Notes: generated by a model not told the origin, from the letters alone. Shown: positions 10,883-22,589, counted from the first letter of the stretch. The stretch is DNA of 64,000 nucleotides from Micrasema longulum (GCA_022494885.1 JAGVSM010004011.1:124001-188000); one strand, 5' to 3'. A program made the numbers and translations.

Positions 10883-11335
10883 GTATTTATTTATTTATGC
10901 TTTATTAAGTTAGTTCATAACATCTTAAGAACTAATATAAACTTTTAATAACATTACAATTTCTAAATAATATATATTTTTTAATTAATTTGAAATATTT
11001 CGATCTTTTCTATCTCCTTTATTTCTTCAGGTAACTTATTGTACAGCTTCGATCCCTTGTACAACGACTTTTGAGATTCTGTTTTTCTCCACATTAATGA
11101 TCTTATCTTTTTTTATCTCTTGTTTCATATGTATGACATTGTTGGTTAAATTTTATTATTGTTTTTATTTTATTCGTCCCCGTAATTATTACATGTATAA
11201 AAATTGCTACATTATATTTAGTTTGCTGCTTTACTGTGAGCAAGCCAATTTCTTTGTGCATTCTTTCTACATTAGAATAGATGAGTATAACTCTCGTCTT
11301 TTGAGTTTGTCCAAATGTTTGAAGACAATGATTAG
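10883..11335 (-). mobile_element. LINE C-terminal copy with 3' tail (family shared with 24480)
   Basis: The minus strand carries NVERMHKEIGLLTVKQQTKY, NVAIFIH and KIKTIIKFNQQCHTYETR, ending in a 3' UTR with TTCTTAAGATGTTATGAAC and an AAATAAATAA tail at 10883. The copy at 24480-24950 has the same peptides and tail. This is the thumb/C-terminal part of a CR1/Jockey-like RT. Frame is broken before the final 'YN.LPEEIKE' segment. Its 5' edge abuts a family P element. Confidence 0.75.
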
Positions 11336-11575
11336 ATTTAACACCCCAGAAAGTTTTAGAAATAACAATAATAACAGAAAAAGAGACCATTTCAGAGAAG
11401 GGCATATGGAAGTCGCGGTATTTTTAGGACTTATGACCTGTCATTGGCTGGTTTGAGTGGTCACATCAACGTCACAAAAATCAACACCTGGAAGCATTGA
11501 GGAAATATGGATGTTCAAACATGGCAGAAAGGTGAATGTTACTCAGTATTTAAAGTCGCCACTGCAACTAGATGT
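11300..11575. mobile_element. Family P element, partial (reverse tail first)
   Basis: The copy starts with TTGAGTTTGTCCAAATGTTT and an ACACCCCAGAAAG block, the reverse of the family's distal tail. ATTTCAGAGAAGGGCATATGG, GACTTATGACCTGTCATTGG and GGATGTTCAAACATGG follow. It directly adjoins the minus-strand LINE, so one element inserted at the edge of the other. Confidence 0.65.
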
Positions 11576-11884
11576 TATATCTAAAAAAAAAAATTCTCCG
11601 TTAGTTGAATATAAAGACAGTAAAAAAACATTAAATTGTTTTGAAAATTTACTCTTACCCAAAAACGTTAAGACTTCTCATAAAGGCGTGATTTCGAATT
11701 CATACATATTTTTATTTATTGTTATTTACTGTCATCTATACTCCAGAAACTGGATATATGAGAAATACTTACATCCATGTGCGAGAAAATAATTCTGCAG
11801 TTCTTTGGGTATATATCCAGGGGGAACTCTGATAGTTTGGAGGAAACTATTCTCCTGGGAAGTGTCGAAGGGACTTAGTCACTG

Positions 11885-12012
11885 AATTTTCCGAATTATC
11901 GCTGACGAATGCCTAACGAATAGAAGAGCACAAGACCGTTCCAGATGGAGGAAGACTGTCCACGGGTGAGCCATGTCTGGAACCAGGCGTAATCACCATC
12001 CTCAGACATATA
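11885..12012 (+). mobile_element. LINE ORF C-terminal fragment
   Basis: One + frame reads FRIIADECLTNRRAQDRSRW, then RKTVHG, one stop, and AMSGTRRNHHPQT. This is the 'xxAxDRxxWRxxV.xxxxTGRxRxxxPQ' ending of endonuclease-RT polyproteins in arthropods. Only about 40 codons remain. Confidence 0.6.
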
Positions 12013-12904
12013 ATAATATAGGAAAAGGAGTAAAGTCCCGCTATTCACTTTATATACTACGTTTTTTTTCAGTACTTATGTAAAATAAAGGAATTTATGT
12101 GAACAAGAGCGTTATGAAAAAAAATATCACATCGCTTTTCATACTCTTTTTGCTAGTATTACGAATATATATTTTTTTAATTTGAAACTTTTTCACTCTT
12201 TTGATTATGTAATTCATTAACATTATATTTCATACTCATTTAGCTTGCATTATGTACATACATGTAACTTTTTAATTATTGTTTCTTGTTAATTCTTTTA
12301 TAAATTGAATTATGTATAGATAATGTTGAATTTATTTCCTTAACTTATTAGCTTGCATTATGTTTATTTTGTAATTTTTGGAACTTTTTCATATTCTTTT
12401 AATTTGTAGTGTATCTTTATTTCTATTTTGCTTTTGAAAATAATATTACAGTTTTAAAATATAAATACGTCTGTAAATAAATATTGTTAACTGCATTTTT
12501 TTATTTTTTTAAAATTTATTATTTACATACAATATTACATTTTGGTTATTTTTAAACATTTTTAAAATTATTTTTATTTTTTACAGGACTCAACAAGCCA
12601 ATGAATATGGCTTGTCGGTAAAGATCATTTACAATTAATCATATGAGTCCTACATGGTTTTATAATAATAATTACTACTAACTTAAATATAGGGAGCGAA
12701 AAAAAGTACATGTAATTTATGCTTTCAAAAAAATATTTAGAAGATGTAAAAAAAAGCAAAAAATAAGTGAATGATAACGCAATTTTAAGATAAAAATAAA
12801 TAAATACAGAACCGGAGTACCAAAATTTTAAACAGAAGTGTGTACATATTTAATAGGCACAAAGCATTTTATTAAAAACATTATTTATTAACATATCGAT
12901 ATCT
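12013..12904. other. AT-rich, possibly LINE untranslated sequence
   Basis: The segment contains a loose internal repetition (TTAGCTTGCATTATGT at 12240 and 12349; AACTTTTT(A/C) contexts). AAGCCA and TGGCTT form a small hairpin at 12593-12620. It follows the LINE scrap at 11885 and may be its 3' UTR, but nothing proves it. Confidence 0.35.
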
Positions 12905-13645
12905 TTATATATATCTATATCTATATCTATATCTATATCTATATCTATATCTATATCTATATCTATATCTATATCTATATCTATATCTATATCTATATCT
13001 ATATCTATATCTATATCTATACCTATATTTCATTTTCATTTCATTTTCATTTTATTTTTGCACCACAACAGGCCAGGAGGCCCAATTACAGTGGTGAATT
13101 ACATCACAGAACACCCAGGCTTGAGAAAAATCACATTTTAATTTTTGTGTTCTCACCGGGAATCGAACCCGGAACCTTCCGAGCGTGAGTCAAGCGTCTT
13201 GACCACTACGCCACGGAGGCCGCCGAATATCTATATCTATATCTATATCTATATCTATATCTATAGCTATAGCTATATCTATATCTATATCTATATCTAT
13301 ATCTATATCTATATCTATATCTATATCTATATCTATATCTATATCTATATCTATATCTATATCTATATCTATATCTATATCTCTATCTATATCTATATCT
13401 ATATCTATATCTATATCTATATCTATATCTATATCTATATCTATATCTATATCTATATCTATATCTATATCTATATCTATATCTATATATATATCAATAT
13501 CTATATCTATATCTATATCTATATCTATATCTATATCTATATCTATATCTATATCTATATATATATCTATATCTATATCAATATCAATATCTATATCTAT
13601 ATCAATATCTAAGTCTATATCTATATATCATCCTCATCCATATCC
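12905..13645. repeat. (TATATC)n microsatellite, split by a SINE
   Basis: The hexamer TATATC runs almost unbroken from 12908 to 13027 and again from 13226 to about 13625, with occasional variants (AGCTAT, CTCTAT, TCAATA). The gap is filled by SINE-A copy 2. The 155-codon Ile-Tyr open frame across the right block is a translation of the repeat and not a gene. Confidence 0.95.
13031..13224 (-). mobile_element. tRNA-derived SINE, family A copy 2 (best preserved)
   Basis: On the minus strand the head has GTGGCGTAGTGGTCAAGACG (A-box region) and GGTTCGATTCCCGG (B-box region). Body and tail match copies 1 and 3; the tail side is T-rich on the + strand (TTTCATTTTCATTTTATTTT). Its head is the fullest of the three, so it is the best model for the family's tRNA parent. 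It sits inside the hexamer microsatellite. Confidence 0.92.
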
Positions 13646-14018
13646 ATACATATATATACCCGTATGAGTTTTTTTACAAAAACTCCTTGGGAATATTATA
13701 TGAAATTATGTATTATGTGTTTTCAATTTAAATATGTTAAAAAAATGACTTTATATCGCAAAGCGTAATGCGTTTTCAGAATACCATTGTCTGCGGTGCT
13801 TTTTATATCAGAATATAAGAACGATTGCCTGGGGTGCATACTCGTAATTAATGATAACTGTTACAAGGTTTGTAAAAGGACCTTGCTACGAAGCCGCACA
13901 AACAATATTGATTAGTAAAAGACAAATCGAGAATATAAAATCGCAAAACAAAATAACAATCTCATCAACAAATTGAGAAAAATAATAAAAATTTACTACG
14001 TTTTTAACTATGCATAAA
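13646..14018. other. No recognised feature
   Basis: AT-rich sequence with no frame or repeat partner seen. Confidence 0.4.
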
Positions 14019-14460
14019 TAATAACAAATTACAATAGGGATGAAGAACATTTTAGAGAAGGGAATATATAAATCTAGGCATGTACAGGGCTGACCCGTCA
14101 GTGGCTGGTTTAAGTGAGCATTTTACACACTGTGTAACATTTACCATTTTGCAGGCGTTGCCAAGTATGTGAAATAATTCGATCAGATTGATCTCTTCGC
14201 AACAATAAAGATTACAGATCTCTAACTTCACTGAAATCAACAGATGGATGAATTGAAGAAATACGGATGTTAAAACATGTTAAATGGTCACTTAAACCAG
14301 CCAATGACAGGTCATAAGCCCCGTAAATTCCTAAACTTTCATATTCCCTTCTCTAAAATTTTCTCCATCTTTGTTGGTATTTGTTAATCTTAATGACTCC
14401 CTAGGGGGTGAAATCCGGTCTTTTGGATACAAACATTTGGACAAATTTAAAATATTCTAA
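14019..14460. mobile_element. Family P element with both palindrome arms
   Basis: The left arm (14019-14150: GGGATGAAGAACATTTTAGAG, then TGGCTGGTTTAAGTG) is inverted at 14275-14390 (CACTTAAACCAGCCAATGAC, then CCCTTCTCTAAAATTTTCTC). The middle is about 110 bases. The distal block GACTCCCTAGGGGGTGAAAT and CAAACATTTGGACAAATTT follows. A transcript of either strand would fold into a long hairpin. Confidence 0.85.
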
Positions 14461-14879
14461 GTATCCATAAATATATTTAATTTAAATAACAGACAAATAA
14501 AAATGAATTCAACAGCCGAACATATCCTAAACAGGTCCTAAACAATTGAATCATTTTAAGATGTTTAACATAACCATAATATCATCATCATAATTTAATC
14601 AGTTTTCATTAATATTTTATAAGAACACATATTTTTTGGTGATTTACGTTTTGCAATCTAACTTACAATTTCGTTTTTGGTAGGGGAACCTAAAAACCGT
14701 TCTGTTAATAAATTATACACGATTTTTATCAACTAAAAATACCGATGGAGTATCAGAAAAACAATAATTAATTCGAGTAAAAATAGCAATAATTGAAAAC
14801 AAAAAGCTCTTAGTCCAAATAACAAACTTATTGCAGAAAAAGGATTTGTAAAAAAAAACCGGTTACGCGGTATTACAGT
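14461..14879. other. No recognised feature
   Basis: AT-rich intergenic-like sequence. Confidence 0.35.
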
Positions 14880-15372
14880 ATTTTATTTTTAACGGTTTTT
14901 ATATAAGAATACAAAATATAAAAAATAGTACATACATCCAGTTAAAGTTTTTCACAAATATAATGTGAGAACATGTTACAAAGTAAAGAGAAAAATAATA
15001 TATTATGTAAGACATGAGAAAAAAAAAGAGCTCGTAAGAAGGTTAAGGGATGAGGAAATAGAGTAGAGGAGTGGAGGAGAAGGATTTTCATAATTTAGTT
15101 GACCAATTCAAAATGTTGATATCATAATAAAATAAACATATTTAAAGGAACATAAGCTTATTACACATTGACAAATGTTTCATTTTAAAGTGTTTCAAAA
15201 AGCTTTGTTTTGAAATCACAAAATTTTGGATTAAAAATATCCAAATGGGGACAAAGAAAATTAAATTTGGAGCAGCTACGATAGATAAACGAGTTTTGAA
15301 CATAATTTTTTTTGGGCAATGATTTATAAAAAAGATGAACTTGTCGTGTTGACATATATATTGCATTTGGAA
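14880..15372 (-). mobile_element. Jockey-type LINE C-terminus and 3' UTR
   Basis: The minus strand is open from 15360 to a stop at 15185 and reads MSTRQVHLFYKSLPKKNYVQ, NSFIYRSCSKFNFLCPHLDI and FKTKLFETL. This matches the last 50-60 residues of Jockey-like RT proteins ('H.P.xKTxYxxNSFxYRxCxxxN.LCxxxDIF...FKxxLxxxL'). The rest to about 14880 is non-coding and fits a 3' UTR. The 5' truncation is at about 15370. Confidence 0.7.
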
Positions 15373-16535
15373 AATCAGATCTACCAGTAAAAGTTATATC
15401 GATACTCTTGTGCTATAATACTTATTGTGAACATAAAGTATTATAAAACAAAAACCTTAATTCTGGTGGTATGATTATGTACCACTTCGTATATGTGTCC
15501 CATAAAAGGTTAAAGAAATTTAGAACGGAGACGAACCTTATATACATTTTTTAAATACTTAATGCTTTGAAAGATGTCCCATTTCTGTTGCAATCAATCA
15601 CTTTTTATGTTTCCCACAGTCAAAATTAGCTATTTATTAAATCTTCAAAGAGAACATTTTGTTTTTATGCCCCAATATCCAGAATGTGTAGATTAGTCAA
15701 TTCGGCGCACAACTTGGAGTTCTTTGGAATAGATATTCTCGGTCTTGGTAGATTCCTTCGTAACTAACACAGTGTGGGACGCAGAAGTCATTGAAAACTT
15801 TATATGTAGATCGTCTTGTTTGTATTTGCTACGTGTATTTATGTGCTGTTTGTTTAGTTTATTTTATACTAATATAAGTACTTCATACTTCATGTAAATG
15901 CTGTAAACGTAATCAAAATATCCCGCTTTACTTCCTGTGTTAAGCAATCGTGCATTTAAAAAAAATGTTTTTCTTTTTTTTTACCATTTCTTCGAGTAGA
16001 ACTGGATTCTATTATCTGTTTTTTTTTGTAAACGCCTTCTGATTTTTGATAAAGATATAATTTCATTAGTTTTATTAAAAAAAAGAACTTTGTTCTAGAA
16101 CAGAAGCCTGGGTTGGTAAGAAACAAATTTCGTTAATGTATCACTATATTTTAATTAACTTATTACGAAGTATGCGGCCTTAAGTGATATCAAGCACGAA
16201 TGAAAGTGAAAAGAAGCAGTTAAAACGTTAGCGTGAGTTTAAACAAGAAATAAGGGTTGTTGAAAAGAATTTGAACATAAAAGAGTGTAAAAAACGGTAA
16301 GAAGTTTTTCTTTTATCTAAGGGTGGAATTTTTCATTACGAATGAAAAATAAATGTCGTATAATTCAATAGTTTACATAGAAAAAAGACATGTAGTTGTC
16401 ACGAATGTTTTGCTAAGCAAAGATGGAATTAAATATTTATTTATTAAGTCTTAGTGTCATGCAACAATGGAGAATAATTCTACTATAATGGTATTACAGT
16501 AATTATTGCTTACTTTTTCTTCACATTTTTTAACT
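15373..16535. other. No recognised feature
   Basis: AT-rich. I see no conserved motif, repeat partner or coding frame. Confidence 0.4.
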
Positions 16536-16589
16536 AATGTACGAACGCTGCGCGTGTAAAAAGAAAAAAAAAGAATTTGAAATAAATAA

Positions 16590-16870
16590 GTCAATCAGAT
16601 ACCGACATGATATTAAAATTCCTAAATTCTTTACGAGTCATGGTCAAAATAGCTGTGTCTTCAAAGGTGTGAAAAATTATAATAATCTTCCAAATGAACT
16701 AAAAACTATTAAAAATAATATATCAATAAATAAATTTAAAGTTGATCTACAGAATTTTTTTAACTCGTGTAAAAACAACATTAAATTTTGATTAGTATGA
16801 ATGTATTACTGTTTTATGTTTTTTTTTTGTTTTTTTTTCATGTACTCGTATTTAAAATTATATAAACTCT
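16590..16870 (+). mobile_element. LINE C-terminus (CR1/Jockey-like) and 3' UTR
   Basis: An open + frame from 16537 to 16791 reads RHDIKIPKFFTSHGQNSCVF, KGVKNYNNLPNELKTIK and FKVDLQNFF before its stop. This is the standard ending of non-LTR RT proteins ('xIxxPxxxTxxGQxSxxxxGxxxYNxLPxExK....FKxxLxxFF'). Codons before about 16590 are lysine-rich filler and probably lie outside the element. An AATAAACAAC stretch near 16877 may be the tail. Confidence 0.75.
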
Positions 16871-17044
16871 TATAAATAAACAACTAAAACAGTGTAAGTC
16901 TCTCTCCAAGCACAAGAGTTAGTCTCTTTTTTTGGAGAGTTACAGTGATAACATTTACTAGATGTGTAAAAGTAGACATGTTTAGAATTTTACAAAAACA
17001 TGTACTTTTTATGAAAAAAAAAAATTCGTTGCAATAATCCACTG

Positions 17045-17690
17045 ATTTTAAATTTTTTGCAACACAGAACAAAACATTTTTAAGAAGGGTTTTTAGATGT
17101 CTAAGCATTAACAGGGTAATGACCTGTAATTGTCTGTTTTTTTTTCATAGAAATATTAGCGCTCTTATAATTTACTCAAATATATTTTTTTTTTTGGCCA
17201 TTTTCAACGAGTTGTACATAACTCACTATAAGAAAATGGAAATCAAGTTGAGGTAGAGTTGGGTTCGAACGACGGATCTCTGACTCGTGAGTCCGCAACA
17301 CTAACCACGGGACCACAACCTGATTAAGTGACCCTTCACCCGCTGTGTAACAATAACCATCTGCCTATGTTTAAACATATACATTTCCTCTTCTCTTCCA
17401 ATTTCAACTTTGTCATTCGTTAAATTTTCTGGAAAGTCAAAGAGCTGAAATATTTTTTGATGTAGGTGAGAATTATCTGGATGAATTATTTCAGTTACTG
17501 AAAAAACTTTTTTAATTTTTTACTTCATCTTATACCAGTCAGTGTATACGAGTTAGTAAACCAATCATCAATGTTTTAGTATGACCAAATGTTTGTAGAC
17601 AAGCTAGATTTACTTTCAGGGAACTATTAAGATCTAAACTTGTCGCAACAGAGAGGGAAAACATTTTTTAGAAAGGAACATGGATGTCTA
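17045..17690. mobile_element. Family P element, broken by SINE-D
   Basis: Pieces of family P flank a SINE: ACATTTTTAAGAAGGG and GTCTAAGCATTAACAGGG on the left, CGCTGTGTAACAATAACCAT and TATGTTTAAACATA on the right, and the reversed distal block CAAATGTTTGTAGACAAGC at 17587. All pieces are degraded relative to the 14019 and 60760 copies. Confidence 0.6.
17185..17325 (-). mobile_element. tRNA-derived SINE, family D copy 2
   Basis: The minus strand starts CAGGTTGTGGTCCCGTGG with TGGTTAGTGTTGCGG as A-box region and GTTCGAACCC as B box. It runs through CATTTTCTTATAGTGAG to a T-run on the + strand at 17186-17196. It lies inside a family P element. Confidence 0.85.
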
Positions 17691-17927
17691 TTTTAGCCGC
17701 TATTTATTAATTTTGATTTTAACTTAAACGATTGACAAAAAAGTATTTATTTTATTTGGCGTTCCATATATGTTTTAATTTGTAAATATGCGTCGATATA
17801 ATTTCACATGCGTGTATTTTAATAACACATAATAAAAAATAAGAAAACACTTGACATTTAAGTACCGTATTTAAAAATATAAATGAAACTTTTTAAAATG
17901 TTTCTTTTTTTAATGATACCGTGAGTG

Positions 17928-18042
17928 CTGGATTTGTTCCGACGTTTCGGCTACCATTGCAGGAGCCATCTTTAGGGTGAACTAAAACCTCGTTTGAAGA
18001 TGGCTTTTGCAATGGTAGCCGAAACATCGGAACAAATCTAAC
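17928..18042. repeat. Inverted repeat carrying a GAAAC-type structured motif
   Basis: GGATTTGTTCCGACGTTTCG at 17930 is mirrored by CGAAACATCGGAACAAATCT ending near 18040. Arms are about 45 bases with a 20-base spacer. Each arm, read toward its outer end, has TGAAGA or TAAAGA, then GGCT, a loop and AGCC, then GAAAC. The shape recurs at 19972, 45211 and 54825. Confidence 0.75.
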
Positions 18043-18044
18043 AC

Positions 18045-18690
18045 ACAAGGTATTTTATTTATTTATTTTATTTTATTTTTATTTTATTAGGGAAATCAAC
18101 AGTTCCACATACATATTTTTAGTAAACAAACAGATATAGTGTATAAACTCAGAACTAATAACAGATTTCCACATAGTATACAAAGTTAGTAAAGAATATA
18201 TATATTACATATCAAATAAATACATACAATTTATACATATAAAAATGTTATTTTTAAGTACTTAATAATCAAAGATTTTTTAAATATTAATTTTAAGAAC
18301 ATTAAGTTACTGTAAATTGGGCGGGATAAGGACAAAAATGCTTGAAGAGAGGATAAGGAGGGGAGGGGAGATGTACATATTTACTATTATAATGTCTACT
18401 AAGTTACATAATACATTTTTAGTGTAAATTTTAAATCTGACAGAGTGATGTTTGTGTAATCTATATTTTTAAATTTTGTATTGTACATTGAAAAAGTCCT
18501 ACGAAAAAAAGCATTTTTTAACATACGATGTTTTACTTATTGGTACATGAAACAGGTGGTACCGTCTACAAATCCTGGCTGGCACATGTATTGTTATTAA
18601 ACCAAGCAGCTCTGTACAGTCAACCATTCCTGTCACAATTTTGTAAAGCAGTAGTTGGTCCGCACACACTCTGCGGTATTGTAGAGAAAT
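18045..18690 (-). mobile_element. Jockey-type LINE C-terminus and 3' UTR
   Basis: The minus strand from about 18685 reads LQYRRVCADQLLLYKIVTGM, VDCTELLGLITIHVPARICR and RYHLFHVPISKTSYVKKCFF, with one frame slip after it. This is the classic 'YRR..xDxxxLxxIxxGxVDCxxLLxxIxxxVPxRxxR' block of Jockey-like RT C-termini. The 3' UTR runs to a TTTAT-rich edge at 18048-18090 (TAAA-type tail on the minus strand). It is 5' truncated. Confidence 0.85.
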
Positions 18691-19519
18691 GATTAAAAAG
18701 AAACAAATTGATAACAGTGACCGTGAGCACCTATGAAACTATTTGTTTACGGAGTTGCTTAGTACTTAATCGTTTAGTGAAGAGTGTATTTTATTAAGAC
18801 TTTTGTTTATCAAACATGCAAAATACTTCTTTTTTAATTTTGTAAAATTCAAATAAAAATAACAACAAACTTAATAAATATATGTTACGAAAAATTATTT
18901 AAAAGATTCATTGGGAAATACGTAATGTTTTTATACTACTAAGCTACTAAACAGGATATGTACATATTTTAATGTGAATATTCTTTCTATTGTCTTGTGA
19001 ATGTATAAATAAATTATATTATGTCGTCTGAAAATAGTTGCCCAATACATAAAAAAATACGGACCCAAATAAAATTACTACAAAAGTTTTGCGGGTATTT
19101 TATTAATTTGTTTAACACACTAAGATGCTATAATATTTTGATCTTCATTTTTTTGTATTTTTTTATGCAGATAAAATATGATACGGAGAAAATATTTTTC
19201 CATAGTAACAGCTGGAAGTGGTGACGCATTTCACATTACAAAGAGTAATGGAGAATCGTTAAGGGAAATATGAAATGCTGAAAATTGAAGTTCGTCAGTC
19301 AGGAGACGAAAATGAGGAGAGAATTTCAAATTAAGAAGACGGACGTAATGATAAAATTGTCAAATTTTTGCAAAGACGGGTGGAAATGAATGCGCAGAAG
19401 TTTACTAAAAGGAATGAAAGCTGATATATATCGTATGGACATAATTAAAATATATTTTATACAAAATCCCATGGCACTTGATTTTTCATTAAGTCGTCAA
19501 AACACAACATCGGTGTACA
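18691..19519. other. No recognised feature
   Basis: AT-rich. The small + frame at 19021-19224 resembles nothing known to me. Confidence 0.4.
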
Positions 19520-19920
19520 AAATCAAATATATCCAAATTTAGTAAATGAGGTCTAGAATTCCAACCGTCCATGCGATCAGTAGCTGCAAGACTTGTTGTA
19601 ATCTAACTTTTATTATTATAAATTTGTTTGTTTTTTTTTTTTTTTTTAATATAACATTAATCTCTAAACTTTATTGTCAAATAAAAAATAAAAATGTTAA
19701 TAGGGGCTAGATTTCTTATTGTCTATGCGCTCTGTAGCTGCAAGACGTGCTGTAATCTAGCTCCTATATATCATAATTGGAGACGAGGAACTAGAATCCA
19801 ACCATCCGTGCGCTATGTAGCTGCAAGACGTTGTGGGATATTTATTTACTGTACAGCGCCCTTGAGGTGATTTTCACAAAAACGGCGCTATATAAATTAT
19901 CCAAATATATATATAATTAA
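19520..19920 (+). mobile_element. Internally repeated element with L2-like tail, copy 1
   Basis: Three degenerate units with the core CATGCGCTCTGTAGCTGCAA occur at about 19571, 19728 and 19808 (each with variants). The end is ACAGCGCCCTTGAGGTG, then GGCGCTATATAAATTATCC. The last block is the 3' end style of L2-type LINEs, and a coding L2-like remnant with the same tail is at 46880. Copies 2 and 3 are at 33725 and 43844 on the minus strand and are longer. Confidence 0.75.
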
Positions 19921-19971
19921 ATTATAATAATAGAAATACGTATATAGTTTTCTTTCACTTTTTTTGGTAAA

Positions 19972-20135
19972 TTTTTACCAGTGACCGGTTTTTGTCGTGA
20001 CCGACATCGTAAGGCTGGTGTCTGCGTCACTGGTAAAAAATTATAGATAAAAGTGGAATAAAAATAAATACGTATTTTTATTATTATAATTAAAAATGCA
20101 GTTCCACCAAGAAATGTCAGTAGAAAAACTAAATA
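19972..20135 (+). repeat. Hairpin plus repeat shared with 45244-45345
   Basis: TTTTTACCAGTGAC at 19972-19985 and GTCACTGGTAAAAA at 20026-20039 form a perfect 14-bp stem. The right arm continues into AAAAGTGGAAT and GCAGTTCCACCAAGAAATG, which repeats at 45260-45345. Inside the hairpin the minus strand reads CTTACGA-TGTCG-loop-CGACA-AAAACC, a variant of the CTGACGA-stem-GAAACC motif at 45218. Confidence 0.7.
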
Positions 20136-21296
20136 TAATTTATGTGTTATTTTTTTAAGGAATGAAAGGGTGACACTTTAGTATTTTTAATTTGATAGAC
20201 CAATAACAGGTTTCATCGCTCTCGTGACATCGTCAAACATTCTTAAAAACCACGCCAGTCTTTTTACAAACACCCCGCGCTACCAGTAAACTAACATTAA
20301 TTTGCAAAAACACAAAAACAGAGGCACAACTTAAAATTCAATCACATTGGTATAAAAATCACAATTTGTTATGTTTAGATAGATATTGTTCATAAATTAT
20401 ATGTGAACACAACACGCACAAATAAGTTTTAAAAAAAAGTTTATTTGTTCTTTTTTAAAAAATTGACTAGATTAATTAAATTCTATTGATATTATGAAAG
20501 TTATGACAATAAATTATACTAACAGGTAATTACAAGTGATTGTGCCTAACTAAAATAATATTAAAATGGAAACATCCCCGTTCCGTGCTAATTAAGTTGA
20601 ATTGGAAATTTATTTAAGCGTATTAAAATAAGCCTTTTATATTTAAAATAAAATCATAATTATAATAATCTAAAACATATTATATAAATTTAAATTATTA
20701 CAACAAAAATAACATCAAAAGTTCAAAATATTATGTAAATTGACGTGGCACTGTCGTAAAAAAATAATTTGATAAATGGCTCAGAGTAGGTACTGAAGTG
20801 GACGTCACATAATTACACTAGAGGTGAAGTCACGTACTCCTAAATGCCTCTCATCCCCCGGGTGAGTGAACCGTGAACCGTGTACAGCAAACTGCATGCG
20901 GAGATATCCGGTACCTGGTTCACGGGAGGGTATGACCGAGACTCTGAGGTAAACGTACCCTCCCCAATACTTGTTTTGTAAAAGCTCAAACTATGCACAA
21001 AAGCATACTTCGGGAAAATGCTAAGCAAAGAGAGCTTTGCAATGACGTCTCGGGCGATTATAAAACGATGAATTTTTAAGTGGATAGATAGCGTACTGCT
21101 GTCGTAAGCAAAAATGTAGTTGACACGTCATACTGTGGGACATGAAACATTCACGTTGTCGACGTATACACTGTATGTAATTAATAAGCTGTTTAAAGTT
21201 CACGAAAGTTCATTTTGAAAACGTTGTAGATAATGTGACGAACACACGCTGTTTACTCGCTACTAAATTAGGGATAACATACAAATCAATAATGTT
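20136..21296. other. No recognised feature; one GC-richer patch
   Basis: Mostly AT-rich. The patch at 20830-20970 is GC-richer and contains CGGGTGAGTGAACC and GGTTCACGGGAGG, which can pair. Its short minus-strand frames (20840-21028) resemble nothing I recognise. Confidence 0.4.
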
Positions 21297-21448
21297 ATTA
21301 TCACACGCGGAGTTATTTCAGAAATACAAAATTTTAAAAATCATAGCGCTGATAATACAATATATAAAAATAGAAAAAAAAAACATTTTTTGCTTAGTTT
21401 AATAGTCTATTAACGAATATTTTTTTAATGACACTGAACTTCTTCATT
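21297..21448 (-). mobile_element. Family S inverted-repeat element, partial copy
   Basis: CGGAGTTATTTCAGAAATAC, ATCATAGCGCTGATAATAC and CTTAGTTTAATAGTCTATTA match the reverse of 60010-60135 almost exactly. It ends in CACTGAACTTCTTCATT, the family's terminal repeat. Confidence 0.75.
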
Positions 21449-21454
21449 CATTCA

Positions 21455-21860
21455 TTGACTGTCCAGATTTGCAGGAGTTGGTGTGTTTCCGTGTACCTAG
21501 TCAGCATACCCGCCACTAATCTCCTTTTTGCTCTTTAGTTAAGTTCTAGGACCAACCATTTCATGCACTTGCGTATCTCTAGGCTCCACAGATATGGAAA
21601 TCAGTATGAGGATAAGGCTCATGTATTTGGTTTTAGCCTTGATAGAATAAATATAAAAAGAAGATTTAAAAGAATATGATTGCTTTTTTTTGACAATATA
21701 ACTCACAAACATTTCTCTATGTTTGAAAATATTTTAATTTTTAATAACGTGTATTTACTTGTTACTATTGTTAAAGTTGTGTAATTTTATACTTTTATTT
21801 ATGTTCAATGTATACGTTTAAGGCAATTTATGCCGTTTATGTAAAAATAAGTAAATGTTA
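21455..21860 (+). mobile_element. Jockey-type LINE C-terminus and 3' UTR
   Basis: The + strand reads DCPDLQELVCFRVPSQHTRH, then after stops and a frame change RTNHFMHLRISRLHRYGNQY and RRFKRI before a stop at 21680. This is the 'CPDLLxLVxFRVPxxxTR...RTNYxxxSPIxRxxxLxN' pattern of Jockey-like RTs. The 3' UTR ends near GGCAATTTATGCCGTTTATG. It begins right after the end of a family S element. Confidence 0.75.
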
Positions 21861-22059
21861 TTACCTCCGGAATTAAAACCAGAAGAGAGCGTATGAACCA
21901 GCATAGTCACAAACAAACATACACAATTTTAGTTTAAATAAGTCGCTTTTTATATTTCCAAGACGAAATTTCTTTCATTATTTTCTGCTCACACAAATTA
22001 AAAATACACATTTAGTCATGATATTCACAACTATAATACACGTTACTCGGGATATCTTC

Positions 22060-22450
22060 ATGCATCTAAGTTTCGCTCAACGAAGTTCGGCAAAAGGTCT
22101 CTGGACAATATTGGCCATTCCGAATTTAATAAAATGCCCGATTAGCTAAAACACGAAAAGTCGAATAGCTAATCCAAAAGTGTCGCAATTAAAAAAATAT
22201 TACTTAAATCTTTTTGATAGTGATAGTTATTAATGTAATTTATATAGATTGTGTTAAGTACTGTGTTTTGTGTTTCTTATATTATGTTTTCTTACTTTTT
22301 CGGATGAATTAACTACGTATGATATTATGTATTGTTACAAAAATGTTTTCTTTTTATGTACGATCCCAAATGAGTGTTTTTCAATAACTCCTGGGAGTAT
22401 GTACTAAATTTACTATATGTATTATATGTTTTGTTAATAAAATAAAATAA
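22060..22450 (+). mobile_element. CR1-like LINE C-terminus and 3' end, copy 1
   Basis: The + strand reads KFRSTKFGKRSLDNIGHSEF, then NKMP, ending in NLFDSD with two internal stops. The 3' UTR has ACGATCCCAAATGAG and ATAACTCCTGGGAGTAT and a TAAAATAAAATAAA tail at 22436-22452. The copy at 48445-48800 has the same end without the internal stops. The protein pattern ('xRSxKxGxRSxxxxGxxxxNxLPxE') is the LINE ending. Confidence 0.8.
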
Positions 22451-22589
22451 AAATATATATTTAAATGAAAATTATAACATTGAACAAAAATAATAAATAA
22501 ATTACAATATACCACATTTAATCAACAAAAATTCCGCAGAGCCACTGATTCCTTTGGTAACCAGTCCAATGTTGAATAATTACTGTCGA

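Noticed and set aside
11103..11456. Plus-strand 119-codon frame at 11097-11456
   Set aside because: It is antisense to a LINE C-terminus and then runs into a family P element; the peptide has no family resemblance.
13145..13612. 155-codon open frame of alternating Ile-Tyr
   Set aside because: It is a translation of the TATATC microsatellite and, at its left end, of antisense SINE sequence.
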